64,000 bases of DNA from Streptomyces sp. B21-083 (GCF_036898825.1 NZ_JARUND010000001.1:3224001-3288000), one strand, 5' to 3'. Positions 27,202 through 35,571 are shown, counted from the stretch's first letter. Notes: generated by a model not told the origin, from the letters alone. Numbers and translations: made by a program.

Positions 27202-27358
27202 GATTCCCGCCTGCCAGTGCCGTGGAGTGGGCCGGCTTCTGCCCCCGTACAGCCTCTCCCTCGCATCCAACCACGGACCGCTGGAGGGGCGCTCATTACC
27301 CATGGGTTACCCAACCGAGGGCAGCGTAAGACCGTCCACCCCTCTCCCACCACCATCT

Positions 27359-28585
27359 TCAACCGATGCGCTCCCGGACGACGCCGCCATTCCTGGCGAG
27401 TACCCGCGCGAGGGATTCCACCACCTCGGGCTGATAGTCCCGGCCGGTACCGAGCCGCAGCTCCTCCAGCGCCCGCAGCGGGCCGCCCGCTCCGGCGTCC
27501 CGCACCTTCTCGTCGTAGGCGTTGACGGCCCGCACGATACGCGCGGATACGGGCTGTTCCCGGTACGGATCGGCCTGCCGCTCGACGACCACGGCGACGG
27601 CCGCGGCCACCCCCGTCTGCCGTACGACGGCCCCGCCGAGCAGCGCGATCCGGCGCTGTTCCGCCACCGGGAGTACGGCGGTGGCGCCGGCCGGTACCGG
27701 GTCGACCAGGCTGAGCTGCCCGATGTCGTGCATGAGGGCCGCGTACTCCAGCACGGTCAGCTCCGGCTCGGAGAGCCCCAGCTCCCGGCCCACCGCCCCG
27801 CTGAGCACCGCGACGCGCCGGGCGTGGCCGGCCGGCGTGTACCCGGCGATCTCGGTGGCTCGGGCCAGGGAGGCGATGGTCTGCCGGTAGGTGGCCCGCA
27901 CGGCCGCGTACCGCCGGAAGGCGAACTGGGTGAGGAGCAAGGGCAGCGAGAAGACGGGCAGCGCCCAGAGCCCGACGACGGCGACGGCGAGCGCCATGAC
28001 GATCCCGGTGGCACACACGGCCGTCCCGATCCCCAGCGTGGCCCGCAGCTCGTCCCGCAGCAGTGGGCCGAAGGGCCAGCCGGTGCGCGCGTGCGTGAGC
28101 GCGGCGGCGAGTACGGCGTCGCAGAGGGCGGTGAGCACGAGCAGCGCGACCAGCAGGAGGACGTAGGCGGGGCCACCCCAGGCCTCGAACACGCCCTGGT
28201 TGTAGAGGGGTTGGAAACAGATGGCGGCGAACCCGGCGGTGAGCACCCGGCGGGCGAGGTGGTCGGTGGTCGGCCCCTGTCCCCGCGCGACGTGCGGCAC
28301 ACAGCCGACGAGGGTGGCCGCGACGACGACGGTGACCACCTGGAGCGCGCCGTGGTGGGTGGCCCGTCCCGCGTCCTCCCCGAGCAGCGCGTACGACAGG
28401 GCCCCGGCGGCGGCGAGCGGCGCCGCCTCCCGCGCCCCGGGCCCGCTCCACCGGGTCAGCTCCCCGGCGATGACGAGCAGCCCGAAGGAGAGCGCGACGG
28501 CACGTTCGTCGAGCCCGGACCAGAGCGTGTGGGCAAGGGAGACGGCGACGAGCAGGGCGGCGGCGACACGGACGAGGACCCTCAT
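27359..28585 (-). CDS. Membrane protein with degenerate HD-GYP-like domain
   Basis: A 408-residue protein with about seven to eight hydrophobic segments in residues 1-210 and a C-terminal HD-type helical domain. The HD pair is kept (ALMHDIGQL), but the lysine after it is Gln. The metal and product-binding HHExxDGxGYP block is replaced by an unrelated VVVERQADPYREQ segment, so c-di-GMP phosphodiesterase activity is unlikely. The start overlaps the upstream HD-GYP gene by 4 bp (ATGA). It may act as a partner or sensor for the intact enzyme. The pair corresponds to what has been called hdgA/hdgB in other streptomycetes, a recollection I hold loosely. Confidence 0.8.
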   Translation of the reverse strand: MRVLVRVAAALLVAVSLAHTLWSGLDERAVALSFGLLVIAGELTRWSGPGAREAAPLAAAGALSYALLGEDAGRATHHGALQVVTVVVAATLVGCVPHVARGQGPTTDHLARRVLTAGFAAICFQPLYNQGVFEAWGGPAYVLLLVALLVLTALCDAVLAAALTHARTGWPFGPLLRDELRATLGIGTAVCATGIVMALAVAVVGLWALPVFSLPLLLTQFAFRRYAAVRATYRQTIASLARATEIAGYTPAGHARRVAVLSGAVGRELGLSEPELTVLEYAALMHDIGQLSLVDPVPAGATAVLPVAEQRRIALLGGAVVRQTGVAAAVAVVVERQADPYREQPVSARIVRAVNAYDEKVRDAGAGGPLRALEELRLGTGRDYQPEVVESLARVLARNGGVVRERIG

Positions 28586-29976
28586 CGCACCCTGCCTTCA
28601 CTGCCGACCTGGCCGGGGATGCCGTCGGGGCGCATTGTTGTCCGGCTGCGAACAGGTGGGGCGGAGTCGGCTGTGACCGCCGGATGCCATCCACCCCGCC
28701 GCTCCAACCCCCGCACCAACGCCCCCACCATCACCGGATCGAACTGCGTCCCCGCGCACCGTTCGAGCTCCGCGAGAGCGACCCGCACCGGTCGCGCCCT
28801 GCTGTACGACCGCGTCGACGTCATCGCGTCGAACGCGTCGGCGACGGCGACCACCCGCGCGAACTCCGGGATCTGGCTGCCGACGAGCCCGTAGGGGTAC
28901 CCGCTCCCGTCCAGCCGTTCGTGATGGTGCAGGATCGCCGACCGGGCCTCCCCGAGGAAGCCGATCCCCCGGACCATCTCGTGGCCGTACTCCGGGTGCA
29001 GCTCGATCACGCGCCGCTCCTCGGGGGTCAGCGGCCCGTCCTTGCGCAGCAGCCTCGTGGGAACGCCCAGCTTGCCGACGTCGTGCAGGATCCCGGCGAA
29101 CCGCAGCACTTCCACCCGCTCGTCGTCCATGCCCAGTTCCCGCGCGATCACCATCGACGCCTGTCCGACCCGCTCGCTGTGCCCGCGCGTGTACCCGTCC
29201 TTGATGTCGACGGCCTGCACGAGCGCCCTGATCGTCGCCTGATGCGCCGCCCGCTCCCGGTGGTACTGGGCGAACACCCACCACGACACCCACATGGGGA
29301 GCAGCACGAGCAGCGCGGCGAGGGGCCCGTACGGGCTGCGCCACAGGACGGCCATCATGAGCCCGGCGAGCCCGTGCACCCCGACCGGCACCAGGGACCG
29401 TACGAACAGTCCCCGCCAGGCCAGCCGTATCGGCACCCGTTCGGCGAGCGCCAGGATGCCGCCGTCGAGCAGGGCCAGGACCAGGCAGAACGCGACCACG
29501 GCCGCTCCGGCGGCGGCCAGGGCGTACGGGAAGTAGGACGAGACGACCGTGTCGGGGCCGCCGAGCGACCAGTGCACCCGCGAGGCCGTCCAGGCGCCGA
29601 TCCCGAGCTGTCCGGCCCGCCAGAGCCGACGTGGCCAGGGTGTCCGTTCCGTGCCCCGCACGAGGAGCGCGCCCGGCAGTGGCACGAGGGCGGCGGCGGC
29701 GGGCGGCAGCAGGAAGGCGCCGGCGAGCAGGACGGGCGTGTGCCAGCGGGGCGGTCCGCCGCCGGTGCCACCGGGACCGGCGGCACCCGGCCCCTCGTAC
29801 CCCGCGCCGCCGCCGAACCGGCCGACCGCGAGCTGCTCGCACGCCGCGCACAGCGCGGCGAACAGCGCCACGGCGCCCCAGGGGGCGTGCGCGTACCGGA
29901 CGGGCGCCGCGCAGAGGACGGCCCCGGCGGCGACGGCGATGACGTAGACACGCGCCCACGGTGTGATCGACCGCAT
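28582..29976 (-). CDS. Membrane-bound HD-GYP domain phosphodiesterase
   Basis: A 464-residue protein with about seven transmembrane helices in the N-terminal 230 residues and an intact HD-GYP domain. It keeps GILHDVGKLGVP (HD plus Lys), HPEYGHEM, ILHHHERLDGSGYPYGL and the following VADAFDAMTS, all the residues expected of a c-di-GMP phosphodiesterase. The membrane part could sense an unknown signal. It is the first gene of a coupled pair and lies 244 bp downstream of the roadblock cluster on the same strand. c-di-GMP controls the BldD-driven vegetative-to-aerial switch in Streptomyces, so a developmental role is plausible. Activity is inferred from residues. Confidence 0.88.
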   Translation of the reverse strand: MRSITPWARVYVIAVAAGAVLCAAPVRYAHAPWGAVALFAALCAACEQLAVGRFGGGAGYEGPGAAGPGGTGGGPPRWHTPVLLAGAFLLPPAAAALVPLPGALLVRGTERTPWPRRLWRAGQLGIGAWTASRVHWSLGGPDTVVSSYFPYALAAAGAAVVAFCLVLALLDGGILALAERVPIRLAWRGLFVRSLVPVGVHGLAGLMMAVLWRSPYGPLAALLVLLPMWVSWWVFAQYHRERAAHQATIRALVQAVDIKDGYTRGHSERVGQASMVIARELGMDDERVEVLRFAGILHDVGKLGVPTRLLRKDGPLTPEERRVIELHPEYGHEMVRGIGFLGEARSAILHHHERLDGSGYPYGLVGSQIPEFARVVAVADAFDAMTSTRSYSRARPVRVALAELERCAGTQFDPVMVGALVRGLERRGGWHPAVTADSAPPVRSRTTMRPDGIPGQVGSEGRVR

Positions 29977-30220
29977 GGCGCTCCCTCCCCCGTGTCCCGG
30001 ACCGGCGCCGACCGGGCGTTCGGCGCGAGCCTGACCAGGCCCCGGGACATGGAGGATAGGGCGACCGGCAGCGGCCGTACGGAGGCATTGGGCGAATCTC
30101 AGGCCTCAGGAGCCGCAGATTAGCCCGTTAGAGGGAAGCGGGCGTATCAGACGTAACCGGCGACGGTACGAGACGTACGAGACCTTCGCGGACGGCCTCC
30201 ACCCTCGCGCGGCTTCCGCC

Positions 30221-30655
30221 TCAGTACGCCACGTCCGCCGCCAGGACCTTGGCCAAGTCCTCGACCGCGGCCGGGGACTCACGCTGGAACGCGGCGATGT
30301 CCAGCCCGTCGTCGCCCACGACGGTCAGCAGGGCGCGTTCGCCGACGGCCAGCACGATCACGTGCCCGGAGCCGCACCGGGCGACCACCTCGCGCAGGGC
30401 GCCGACCTTCGCCTGCTCGGCGATACGGCGGCTCACCCCGAGCGTCGCGGCGGCGAGCGCGGCGACCGACTCGGGGTGCACGGTGTCCGCGTCGGCCACG
30501 ACGAGAAGGCCGTCCACCGTGGACAGGACACTCTCGGAGACTCCCATCACCCGCTCCCGCAACGCGGTCAGGATGTCGGTCAGCTGGGATGCCTGGGCAG
30601 ACTGGGGATCGTCGCTCTGGGGATTCGAGGGGCTCGGGGGGCTCAAGGGACCCAT
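30221..30655 (-). CDS. Roadblock/LC7-domain protein (third in cluster)
   Basis: A 144-residue protein with a low-complexity Ser/Pro N-terminus (about 25 residues) and a roadblock/LC7 domain starting VMGVSESVLSTVDGLLVVAD, with AALAAATLGVSRRIAEQ and a C-terminal strand-helix part. In streptomycetes such proteins act with small Ras-like GTPases in conservons, as MglB-like regulators. No GTPase gene is near. It lies 18 bp after the acidic protein gene, so it belongs to the same operon. Confidence 0.86.
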   Translation of the reverse strand: MGPLSPPSPSNPQSDDPQSAQASQLTDILTALRERVMGVSESVLSTVDGLLVVADADTVHPESVAALAAATLGVSRRIAEQAKVGALREVVARCGSGHVIVLAVGERALLTVVGDDGLDIAAFQRESPAAVEDLAKVLAADVAY

Positions 30656-30673
30656 GGGACGTACTCCTTGCGG

Positions 30674-30994
30674 TCAGTCGGGCTCAGGAAGAGCGCGCAA
30701 CGCATGGCGGACCCGCCGCAGCGTCTCGACAGAGGGTTGGTCGGCGGCCAGTTCTTCGGCCGAGGGGCCCAGCAGGGCGGGGTTTGCCGCACCCCGTACG
30801 GGAAGGGGCTTCCGTACGGGCAGAGGGGGTGTGCTCACCCCTTGGTCGTCGTGTTCCTGGTCCGCGCCCTCCGACGCGTTTCCCTCGCCGTTTCGCTCGC
30901 CGTTTCCCTCTTCGTTCTCATCAGCGCATCGGTCGGTGCTTTCGTCAGCACGTCGGTCGGTGCCTGGGTCATCTCTTCCATCGTCCGCACTCAC
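30674..30994 (-). CDS. Small acidic hydrophilic protein in the roadblock operon
   Basis: A 106-residue protein. The N-terminal half is disordered and rich in Asp, Glu, Gly and Asn; the C-terminal part is a short helical segment (AEELAADQPSVETLRRVRHA). The GTG at 30994 overlaps the stop of the DUF4388 gene (GTGA), which strongly favours this start over longer alternatives reading into the upstream gene. No family recognised. It may be a linker or adaptor for its neighbours. Confidence 0.68.
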   Translation of the reverse strand: MSADDGRDDPGTDRRADESTDRCADENEEGNGERNGEGNASEGADQEHDDQGVSTPPLPVRKPLPVRGAANPALLGPSAEELAADQPSVETLRRVRHALRALPEPD

Positions 30995-31803
30995 TTCCCC
31001 CCTTTCTCTCCGCCACGGGGCATCCGCCTCGGCAGCGGCTCGGTTCTCGACGGCGCCGGCGGCCCGGCGGCCGGCGTACGGCCGGGGGTGACGCGTGGCG
31101 CCGTGCTGGGCCGGCCGCCGGGGACGGTCGGGGTCTCCCACCGGAGCAACCCGTACGACTCCATGCGGACCAGGTCCAGCATCACGGCGTACAGCCCGCG
31201 CCCCAGCGCGAAAGCGAGGTCCCGGGCCGTACGGCGCCCGTTGACCTGGTTCAGGATGTTCTCGTGCCGAGCGGACAGCGGCCCCTCGACAACCCCCGTA
31301 CCGGGTACGGGCCGCACGCGGGCCAGTTCGCCCGGGGTTCCCCACAGGCGGGTGAGCAGCGCGATCCGACGCGTGGTCTCGTCGGTCAACTGCCGTGGTT
31401 CCACGCCCGGTCGGGCGAGAAGCGCCGGCTCCCGGTCACTCAGCTCCCAACTACCGGGCCCGCCCAGTGACATGGCGAAGGCCGCGTCGAACACGGCGGC
31501 CGTGCAGATGACTTCGAGCTCGACGGCGCCCACCAGTTTGTCGGCGACCAGGTGTTCACCGAGCAGTTCCGCGTCGCGCTGTGCGGCGCACGCTGCGAGC
31601 CAGTCCTCGTCGCCGATCCGGCCCGAGGTCAGCAGTGCCGAGGTGGCGGTCGGCGCCCCCGGTGTCTCGATCGCGCCCACGAGGCCGTCGCGCAGGTGGA
31701 GCGTGCCGCCCGGGGTGCCCGCGACCCGCACCGTGCCGCTGAACCCCTCCTCGCGCAGCCCCAGCAGGAGCGCGGGCAGATTGCGCGCGGCGGATGCCCT
31801 CAT
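30991..31803 (-). CDS. DUF4388 (PATAN-domain) protein
   Basis: A 270-residue soluble protein. The N-terminal part (LPALLLGLREEGFSGTVRVA, then TLHLRDGLVGAIETPG) is the DUF4388/PATAN fold. The middle has helical VFDAAFAMSL and a winged-helix-like SARHENILNQVNGRRTARDL segment, and the C-terminal 40 residues are Pro/Arg-rich and disordered. PATAN proteins are described as partners in prokaryotic GTPase and roadblock signalling systems. It is coupled downstream to the acidic gene by GTGA, and upstream touches a 22-codon mini-ORF. Confidence 0.78.
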   Translation of the reverse strand: MRASAARNLPALLLGLREEGFSGTVRVAGTPGGTLHLRDGLVGAIETPGAPTATSALLTSGRIGDEDWLAACAAQRDAELLGEHLVADKLVGAVELEVICTAAVFDAAFAMSLGGPGSWELSDREPALLARPGVEPRQLTDETTRRIALLTRLWGTPGELARVRPVPGTGVVEGPLSARHENILNQVNGRRTARDLAFALGRGLYAVMLDLVRMESYGLLRWETPTVPGGRPSTAPRVTPGRTPAAGPPAPSRTEPLPRRMPRGGEKGGK

Positions 31804-31868
31804 GCACTCACCCGCGCTCTCGTGCCGGTCGTACGGGTGGGGTCGGATCTGTCGGCGGGGTCCGTCAT
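31800..31868 (-). CDS. Possible 22-codon coupling mini-ORF
   Basis: ATG at 31868 overlaps the stop of the upstream roadblock gene (ATGA), and its stop at 31802-31800 overlaps the ATG of the DUF4388 gene (ATGA). The 22-residue product is rich in Asp, Arg and Thr with no known motif. It could serve to carry ribosomes across the 61-bp gap, or be a chance ORF. Confidence 0.35.
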   Translation of the reverse strand: MTDPADRSDPTRTTGTRARVSA

Positions 31869-32230
31869 GCCAGCACCTCGCCGGCCAGGTCGCCCATGCT
31901 GCGCGCGGCGAGCGCGAGGTTGACCCGCTGCCGGTCGAGTCCGGCCGTCAGCAGCAGCGGGTCGCCGGCCGGGCGGCCCACCGTCAGCAGGACCTGATGG
32001 CGGTGCACGCTGGTCGTGACGACGCTCTCCAGCTCGCCCTCGGCGCCCGCCCGGCCCAGCCGTTCGGTGACGAGCGCGGCGAACTCGGAACTCTCCGAAC
32101 CGTCCCCGGCCTCGGTGGTGTCCCCCGCCACTCCGTAGGTGAGGCCGGTGACGGCGTCGACGAGGGCGACACCGGTGACGCCGGGGGAGTCGAGGAACCG
32201 GGCCAGTGAAGCCTCAACTGCCGTCGACAT
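31865..32230 (-). CDS. Roadblock/LC7-like protein (second, 121 residues)
   Basis: A 121-residue protein starting MSTAVEASLARFLDSPG. The core VTGVALVDAVTGLTYGVAG and the closing LDRQRVNLALAARSM match its divergent neighbour (LDRSRSNLALARHSL), which has exactly the same length, so the two are paralogues. The compact alpha/beta fold is consistent with roadblock/LC7 modules. It is probably the first gene of the minus-strand operon; the promoter should lie in the 163-bp gap to the divergent paralogue, which has a low-GC patch near 32265-32320. Confidence 0.78.
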   Translation of the reverse strand: MSTAVEASLARFLDSPGVTGVALVDAVTGLTYGVAGDTTEAGDGSESSEFAALVTERLGRAGAEGELESVVTTSVHRHQVLLTVGRPAGDPLLLTAGLDRQRVNLALAARSMGDLAGEVLA

Positions 32231-32393
32231 TTCGCCATTCCCCCTTCGCGTACGACCGCTGCACAGTACTTTGAGCGACAACTTTCGTAACGCACACCGA
32301 AGTTGATGTTTTGTGACCCGCAAGTCGCTTGAGTTCGATCGTAGTTGCACGGACAGCGACCGGTCAGCGTCACTGAGGAATTGGGGCAGCAGA

Positions 32394-32759
32394 ATGAACA
32401 TCGAGACAGCGCTCAAGGAAGCCATGACCGTGGACGGGGCGCTCGGAGTGGCGCTCGTCGACTACGACAGCGGTATGTCGCTCGGCACCCTCGGCGGCGG
32501 CCCGGGCCTCGACCTGGAGCTCGCGGCGGCGGGAAACACCGAGGTCGTACGGGCGAAGATGCGCACGCTGGCCTCGCTGGACATGGATGACACCATCGAG
32601 GACATCCTGATCACGCTGGGCAGGCAGTACCACCTGATCCGCCCGCTGGCCAGCAGCAAGGGCGCGCTCTTCCTGTACGTCGCGCTCGACCGGTCGCGCA
32701 GCAACCTGGCGCTGGCCCGGCACAGCCTGAAGAGGATCGAGAACGGCCTGGACATCTGA
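32394..32759 (+). CDS. Roadblock/LC7-like protein (first, divergent, 121 residues)
   Basis: A 121-residue paralogue of the divergent gene, starting MNIETALKEAMTVDGALGVA, with the same GVALVDYDSG turn and LDRSRSNLALA C-terminal helix. It stands alone and is followed by a CAGG microsatellite and a terminator. A homodimer, or a heterodimer with the paralogue, would be typical of roadblock proteins. Function unknown. Confidence 0.8.
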   Translation: MNIETALKEAMTVDGALGVALVDYDSGMSLGTLGGGPGLDLELAAAGNTEVVRAKMRTLASLDMDDTIEDILITLGRQYHLIRPLASSKGALFLYVALDRSRSNLALARHSLKRIENGLDI

Positions 32760-32778
32760 GGTCCCAGCCCCGAACCGA

Positions 32779-32805
32779 CAGGCAGGCAGGCAGGCAGGCA
32801 GGCAG
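32779..32805. repeat. CAGG tetranucleotide microsatellite
   Basis: Six tandem CAGG units plus CAG, with no interruption, 20 bp after a stop codon and just before a terminator. Such simple repeats are rare in Streptomyces and can change length by slippage. Confidence 0.95.
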
Positions 32806-32816
32806 AGAAACGGCGA

Positions 32817-32840
32817 TCGGCCCCGCTCTCGCGGGGCCGA
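32817..32840. terminator. Terminator between the roadblock gene and rsrA
   Basis: TCGGCCCCGC pairs with GCGGGGCCGA (32817-32826/32831-32840) around a TCTC loop. It lies between two convergent genes. Confidence 0.8.
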
Positions 32841-32865
32841 CGACGTCTGGCGGTGTCCGGCGGGG

Positions 32866-33159
32866 TCAGCTCTCGGCAGCCACGTCGTGGTCGGGCACGG
32901 CCTGCCCGGAGCGGATCATGTCGAGCCGCCCCATGACCTTCGCGCGCAGGTCGGTCGGCACGTCGTCCTGACCGCAGCAGCGCTTGACGAGCTTCTTCAC
33001 CGCCTGTTCGAGCCCGTACTTCTCCAGGCACGGAGAGCACTCGTCGAAGTGGACCTCGAACTTGGTGCAGTCCGAGTCCGGCATCTCCCGGTCGAGGAAC
33101 TCGTAGAGATGATCGAGTACTTCACTGCAGTCCGTCTCGTGCGGCTCTCCGCAGCTCAT
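32866..33159 (-). CDS. rsrA: Zinc-binding anti-sigma factor RsrA
   Basis: A 97-residue redox-switch anti-sigma factor that holds sigma-R inactive when reduced and releases it when thiols are oxidised. Key residues sit at the classical positions: Cys3, Cys11, Cys31, His37, Cys41, Cys44, Cys61 and Cys62. Cys3, His37, Cys41 and Cys44 are the zinc ligands and Cys11-Cys44 the trigger disulfide in S. coelicolor RsrA. The C-terminal tail is short. The start overlaps the sigR stop by 4 bp (ATGA), ensuring balanced synthesis. Confidence 0.96.
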
Positions 33160-33836
33160 GAGCCCGAGCCTTTCGCTTCGTTCGACTCTCCGGCACCGGC
33201 CGGGACCAGGCCACGGTCACGGGCGTAGTCCTCCAGCATGCCGCGCAGCTGACGACGGCCGCGGTGCAGCCGGGACATCACCGTACCGATGGGTGTCCCC
33301 ATGATGTCCGCGATCTCCTTGTACGCAAAGCCCTCTACGTCCGCGAGATAGACCGCGATCCGGAATTCCTCCGGGATGGCCTGCAGCGCTTCCTTGACGT
33401 CCGAGTCGGGCAGGTGGTCGAGCGCCTGCGCCTCGGCGGAACGCAGACCGGTCGACATGTGCGACTCGGCACGCGCGAGCTGCCAGTCCTCGATCTCCTC
33501 GGCAGCGCTGCGCTGGGGCTCGCGCTGCTTCTTGCGGTACGAGTTGATGAACGTGTTCGTGAGAATCCGGTACAGCCACGCCTTGAGGTTGGTGCCCTCA
33601 CGGAACTGGTGGAAGGACGCGTACGCCTTGGCGTACGTCTCCTGCACCAGGTCCTCGGCGTCGGCCGGATTGCGTGTCATGCGCAGCGCGGCCGAGTACA
33701 TCTGGTCGAGGAATTCGAGCGCGTCCCGCTCGAAGCGCGCACTGCGCTCGGCGGTCGACTCACTCCTGCCCGGACCCTCGGGCTGCTCCGCCTGGCCGTG
33801 TTCGGTCCCTGCGTCGGTCCCAGTGACCGGACCCAC
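33156..33836 (-). CDS. sigR: ECF sigma factor SigR (thiol-oxidative stress)
   Basis: A 226-residue sigma factor of the ECF12 type. Region 2 includes [20 protein letters not shown] and region 4 [20 protein letters not shown]. It drives thioredoxin, mycothiol and protein quality genes. The short form starts at GTG 33836 ([10 protein letters not shown]). The same frame continues upstream for 55 codons to an ATG at 34001 with GAGAGGAAG before it; in S. coelicolor this longer, unstable sigma-R' isoform is made from the inducible promoter. It is translationally coupled to rsrA. Confidence 0.95.
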
Positions 33837-34001
33837 CTCCTCCAGCGACGTGATGGGACCGAAACCGATCCCACTCGAATCGGAGGATAGACGAACATCG
33901 TGTCCGCCCGCCGCCCGAATAGGGGCGGTCTTCGACGCGTGCAGCACCGTCCAGTCCAGGTCAGCGCTGCTGCGGCGATTCGGGCAGATGGTCGAACCCA
34001 T
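33837..34001 (-). other. sigR: N-terminal extension encoding the sigma-R' isoform
   Basis: An in-frame, stop-free 55-codon extension ([12 protein letters not shown] to the GTG of the short form). Its length equals the known extension in S. coelicolor sigma-R', which is degraded quickly and supports transient induction. The start at 34001 has a good ribosome-binding site and lies about 55 bp after the sigma-R-type promoter. Confidence 0.78.
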
Positions 34002-34059
34002 GCGGCGGACTTCCTCTCGTACGAACGGTCACCCCACGTTCGTGGCGTCTGATCCGCAC

Positions 34060-34086
34060 AACAGTGGCTCACCGCCCGGCATTCCC
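34060..34086 (-). promoter_or_regulatory. Sigma-R-dependent autoregulatory promoter of sigR
   Basis: On the minus strand, GGGAAT (34086-34081) and GTT (34062-34060) are separated by exactly 18 bases, a perfect match to the sigma-R consensus. It lies between the stop of the upstream hydrolase gene and the sigma-R' start, equivalent to sigRp2 of S. coelicolor. Confidence 0.88.
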
Positions 34087-34091
34087 GGCCC

Positions 34092-34754
34092 TCACCCGAG
34101 CGACGGCCCGAGTGACGCGATCCACTCCACGACCCGGCCCGTGATCACCGCCATGGCTTCCTCCTGCCCGATGGGTGCCCGTTTCGGTACGGCGAAACCA
34201 TGATCGCCGTACGGCACCTCCACCAACTCGTGCTCCCCCGGCGGGAACTCGGCCGGTTTCCCGAACGGATCGTTGCCGCCCTGGACGACGAGGGTGGGTA
34301 CCCCGGCCCCGAGCAGTTCGGCGGCCCGCGACTTCTCGGGCCTGCCCGGAGGGTGCAGCGGGAAGGAGAGCGCGAGCACGGCCACGGCGCCCAGTTCCCC
34401 GGCCGTACGACAGGCCACGCGGGCTCCGGCGCTGCGCCCGCCCGCGATCACCGGCAGTCCCGGCTTCGCGAGCGCGGGCCAGATTCCCCGCCACCCCACG
34501 TCCAGGGTCTTCGGCGCGGGCGCCAGCTTCTTTCCGGCCACCCGCCAGGGCTGCTCGACGAGCGCCACGGTGGCACCGTGTGCGGGCAGCTCCCCGGCGA
34601 GTGCCTGGAGGTCCCGCGCCTCGATGCCCCCGCCTGCGCCATGGCTGAAGGCCAGGACGAGCCGGGGCCGCGCGGCGGGACGCCAGGTGATGCGAGCGGT
34701 GCCCGCGTCGGTCTCGACGGTCTCGACGGCCTTGGTGGTGTTCTCGGTGCTCAC
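34092..34754 (-). CDS. Alpha/beta-hydrolase (dienelactone hydrolase/KANL-like)
   Basis: A 220-residue hydrolase. An oxyanion-side SHGAGGG segment is followed by the nucleophile elbow AGGRSAGARVA (GxSxG), a later acid-bearing VVQGGNDPFG and a catalytic histidine in PYGDHGFAVPK. The full triad Ser-Asp-His is therefore present. The GTG start is one base after the SRAP stop, so the two genes form a unit. Substrate unknown. Confidence 0.85.
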   Translation of the reverse strand: MSTENTTKAVETVETDAGTARITWRPAARPRLVLAFSHGAGGGIEARDLQALAGELPAHGATVALVEQPWRVAGKKLAPAPKTLDVGWRGIWPALAKPGLPVIAGGRSAGARVACRTAGELGAVAVLALSFPLHPPGRPEKSRAAELLGAGVPTLVVQGGNDPFGKPAEFPPGEHELVEVPYGDHGFAVPKRAPIGQEEAMAVITGRVVEWIASLGPSLG

Positions 34755-34755
34755 G

Positions 34756-35571
34756 TCAGAAGAGTGTGCCCTCCTCGGGGCCCTCCAGCTCGGTCAGCAG
34801 CTCCGGTCCGTTGTTGCGGACGTTGCTGACGGCCGTGGAGACGGGGTAGGCGCGCAGCAGCCCGGTGGGCGGCGGCGCGAGCAGCCCGCGCAGTTCGTCC
34901 ACATCCGTACGGGCCGGATCAAGCCAGGCGTCCCAGTGGTCCGGGGTGAGCATCAGGGGCATCCGGGGGTGGATGTCGGCCAGGGCGCGCGGGCCCTCGG
35001 CGGGGGCTGCCGCGAGCGGGGAGGTCTCGGCCTCGGTGGTGATGACCGAGCAGGTCACCCACCAGGCCAGCGGGTGCTCGTCGGGCAGGGTCCGGTCCCG
35101 CCAGAACTCGTACAGGCCCGCCATCGCGAAGACCGACCCATCGGCGGGCGCCACGAAGTACGGCTGCTTGCGCGGTCGCTTCTTCTTGCCCTCGACCTCC
35201 AGCTCGCGCTCGCCGGCCGCGGTGACCCACTCGTAGTAGCCGTCCGCCGGCAGGATGCAGCGCCGGGTGGTGAAGGCGCGACGGTACGAGGGCTTCTCGT
35301 GGACGGTCTCCGCGCGGGCGTTGATCATCCGGGCGCCGCCCTCGGGCGTCTTGGCCCAGGACGGCACGAGGCCCCACTTGAGCTTCCGCAGCTGCCGCAC
35401 CGGTTTCGGGTCCTCGGCGTCCTTGAGGGGACGGTCGAGGACCGCGTAGACCTCTTTGGTCGGGGCCACGTTGTAGTCAGGGGCGAGTGTCTCCTCCGGC
35501 TCCCAGTGTTCGACCTCGAAGACTCCCGCGAGATCCTCGGGCGCCCGACTCGCCGCATACCGTCCGCACAT
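34756..35571 (-). CDS. SRAP domain protein (YedK/HMCES-like)
   Basis: A 271-residue protein that caps abasic sites in single-stranded DNA by a thiazolidine link through Cys2. The start MCGRYAASR at 35571 is fixed by the need for cysteine at position 2; earlier in-frame starts would destroy activity. The other active residues are in YNVAPT (Asn), INARAET (Glu-bearing region) and CILPADGYYEW, with a final histidine region HPRMPLML. Length is a little above the bacterial average. It precedes the hydrolase gene by one base. Confidence 0.92.
   Translation of the reverse strand: MCGRYAASRAPEDLAGVFEVEHWEPEETLAPDYNVAPTKEVYAVLDRPLKDAEDPKPVRQLRKLKWGLVPSWAKTPEGGARMINARAETVHEKPSYRRAFTTRRCILPADGYYEWVTAAGERELEVEGKKKRPRKQPYFVAPADGSVFAMAGLYEFWRDRTLPDEHPLAWWVTCSVITTEAETSPLAAAPAEGPRALADIHPRMPLMLTPDHWDAWLDPARTDVDELRGLLAPPPTGLLRAYPVSTAVSNVRNNGPELLTELEGPEEGTLF

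Noticed and set aside
26645..28894. A 749-codon frame on the plus strand across the TPR and HD genes
   Set aside because: It crosses three minus-strand genes with clear motifs and has shadow-type composition.
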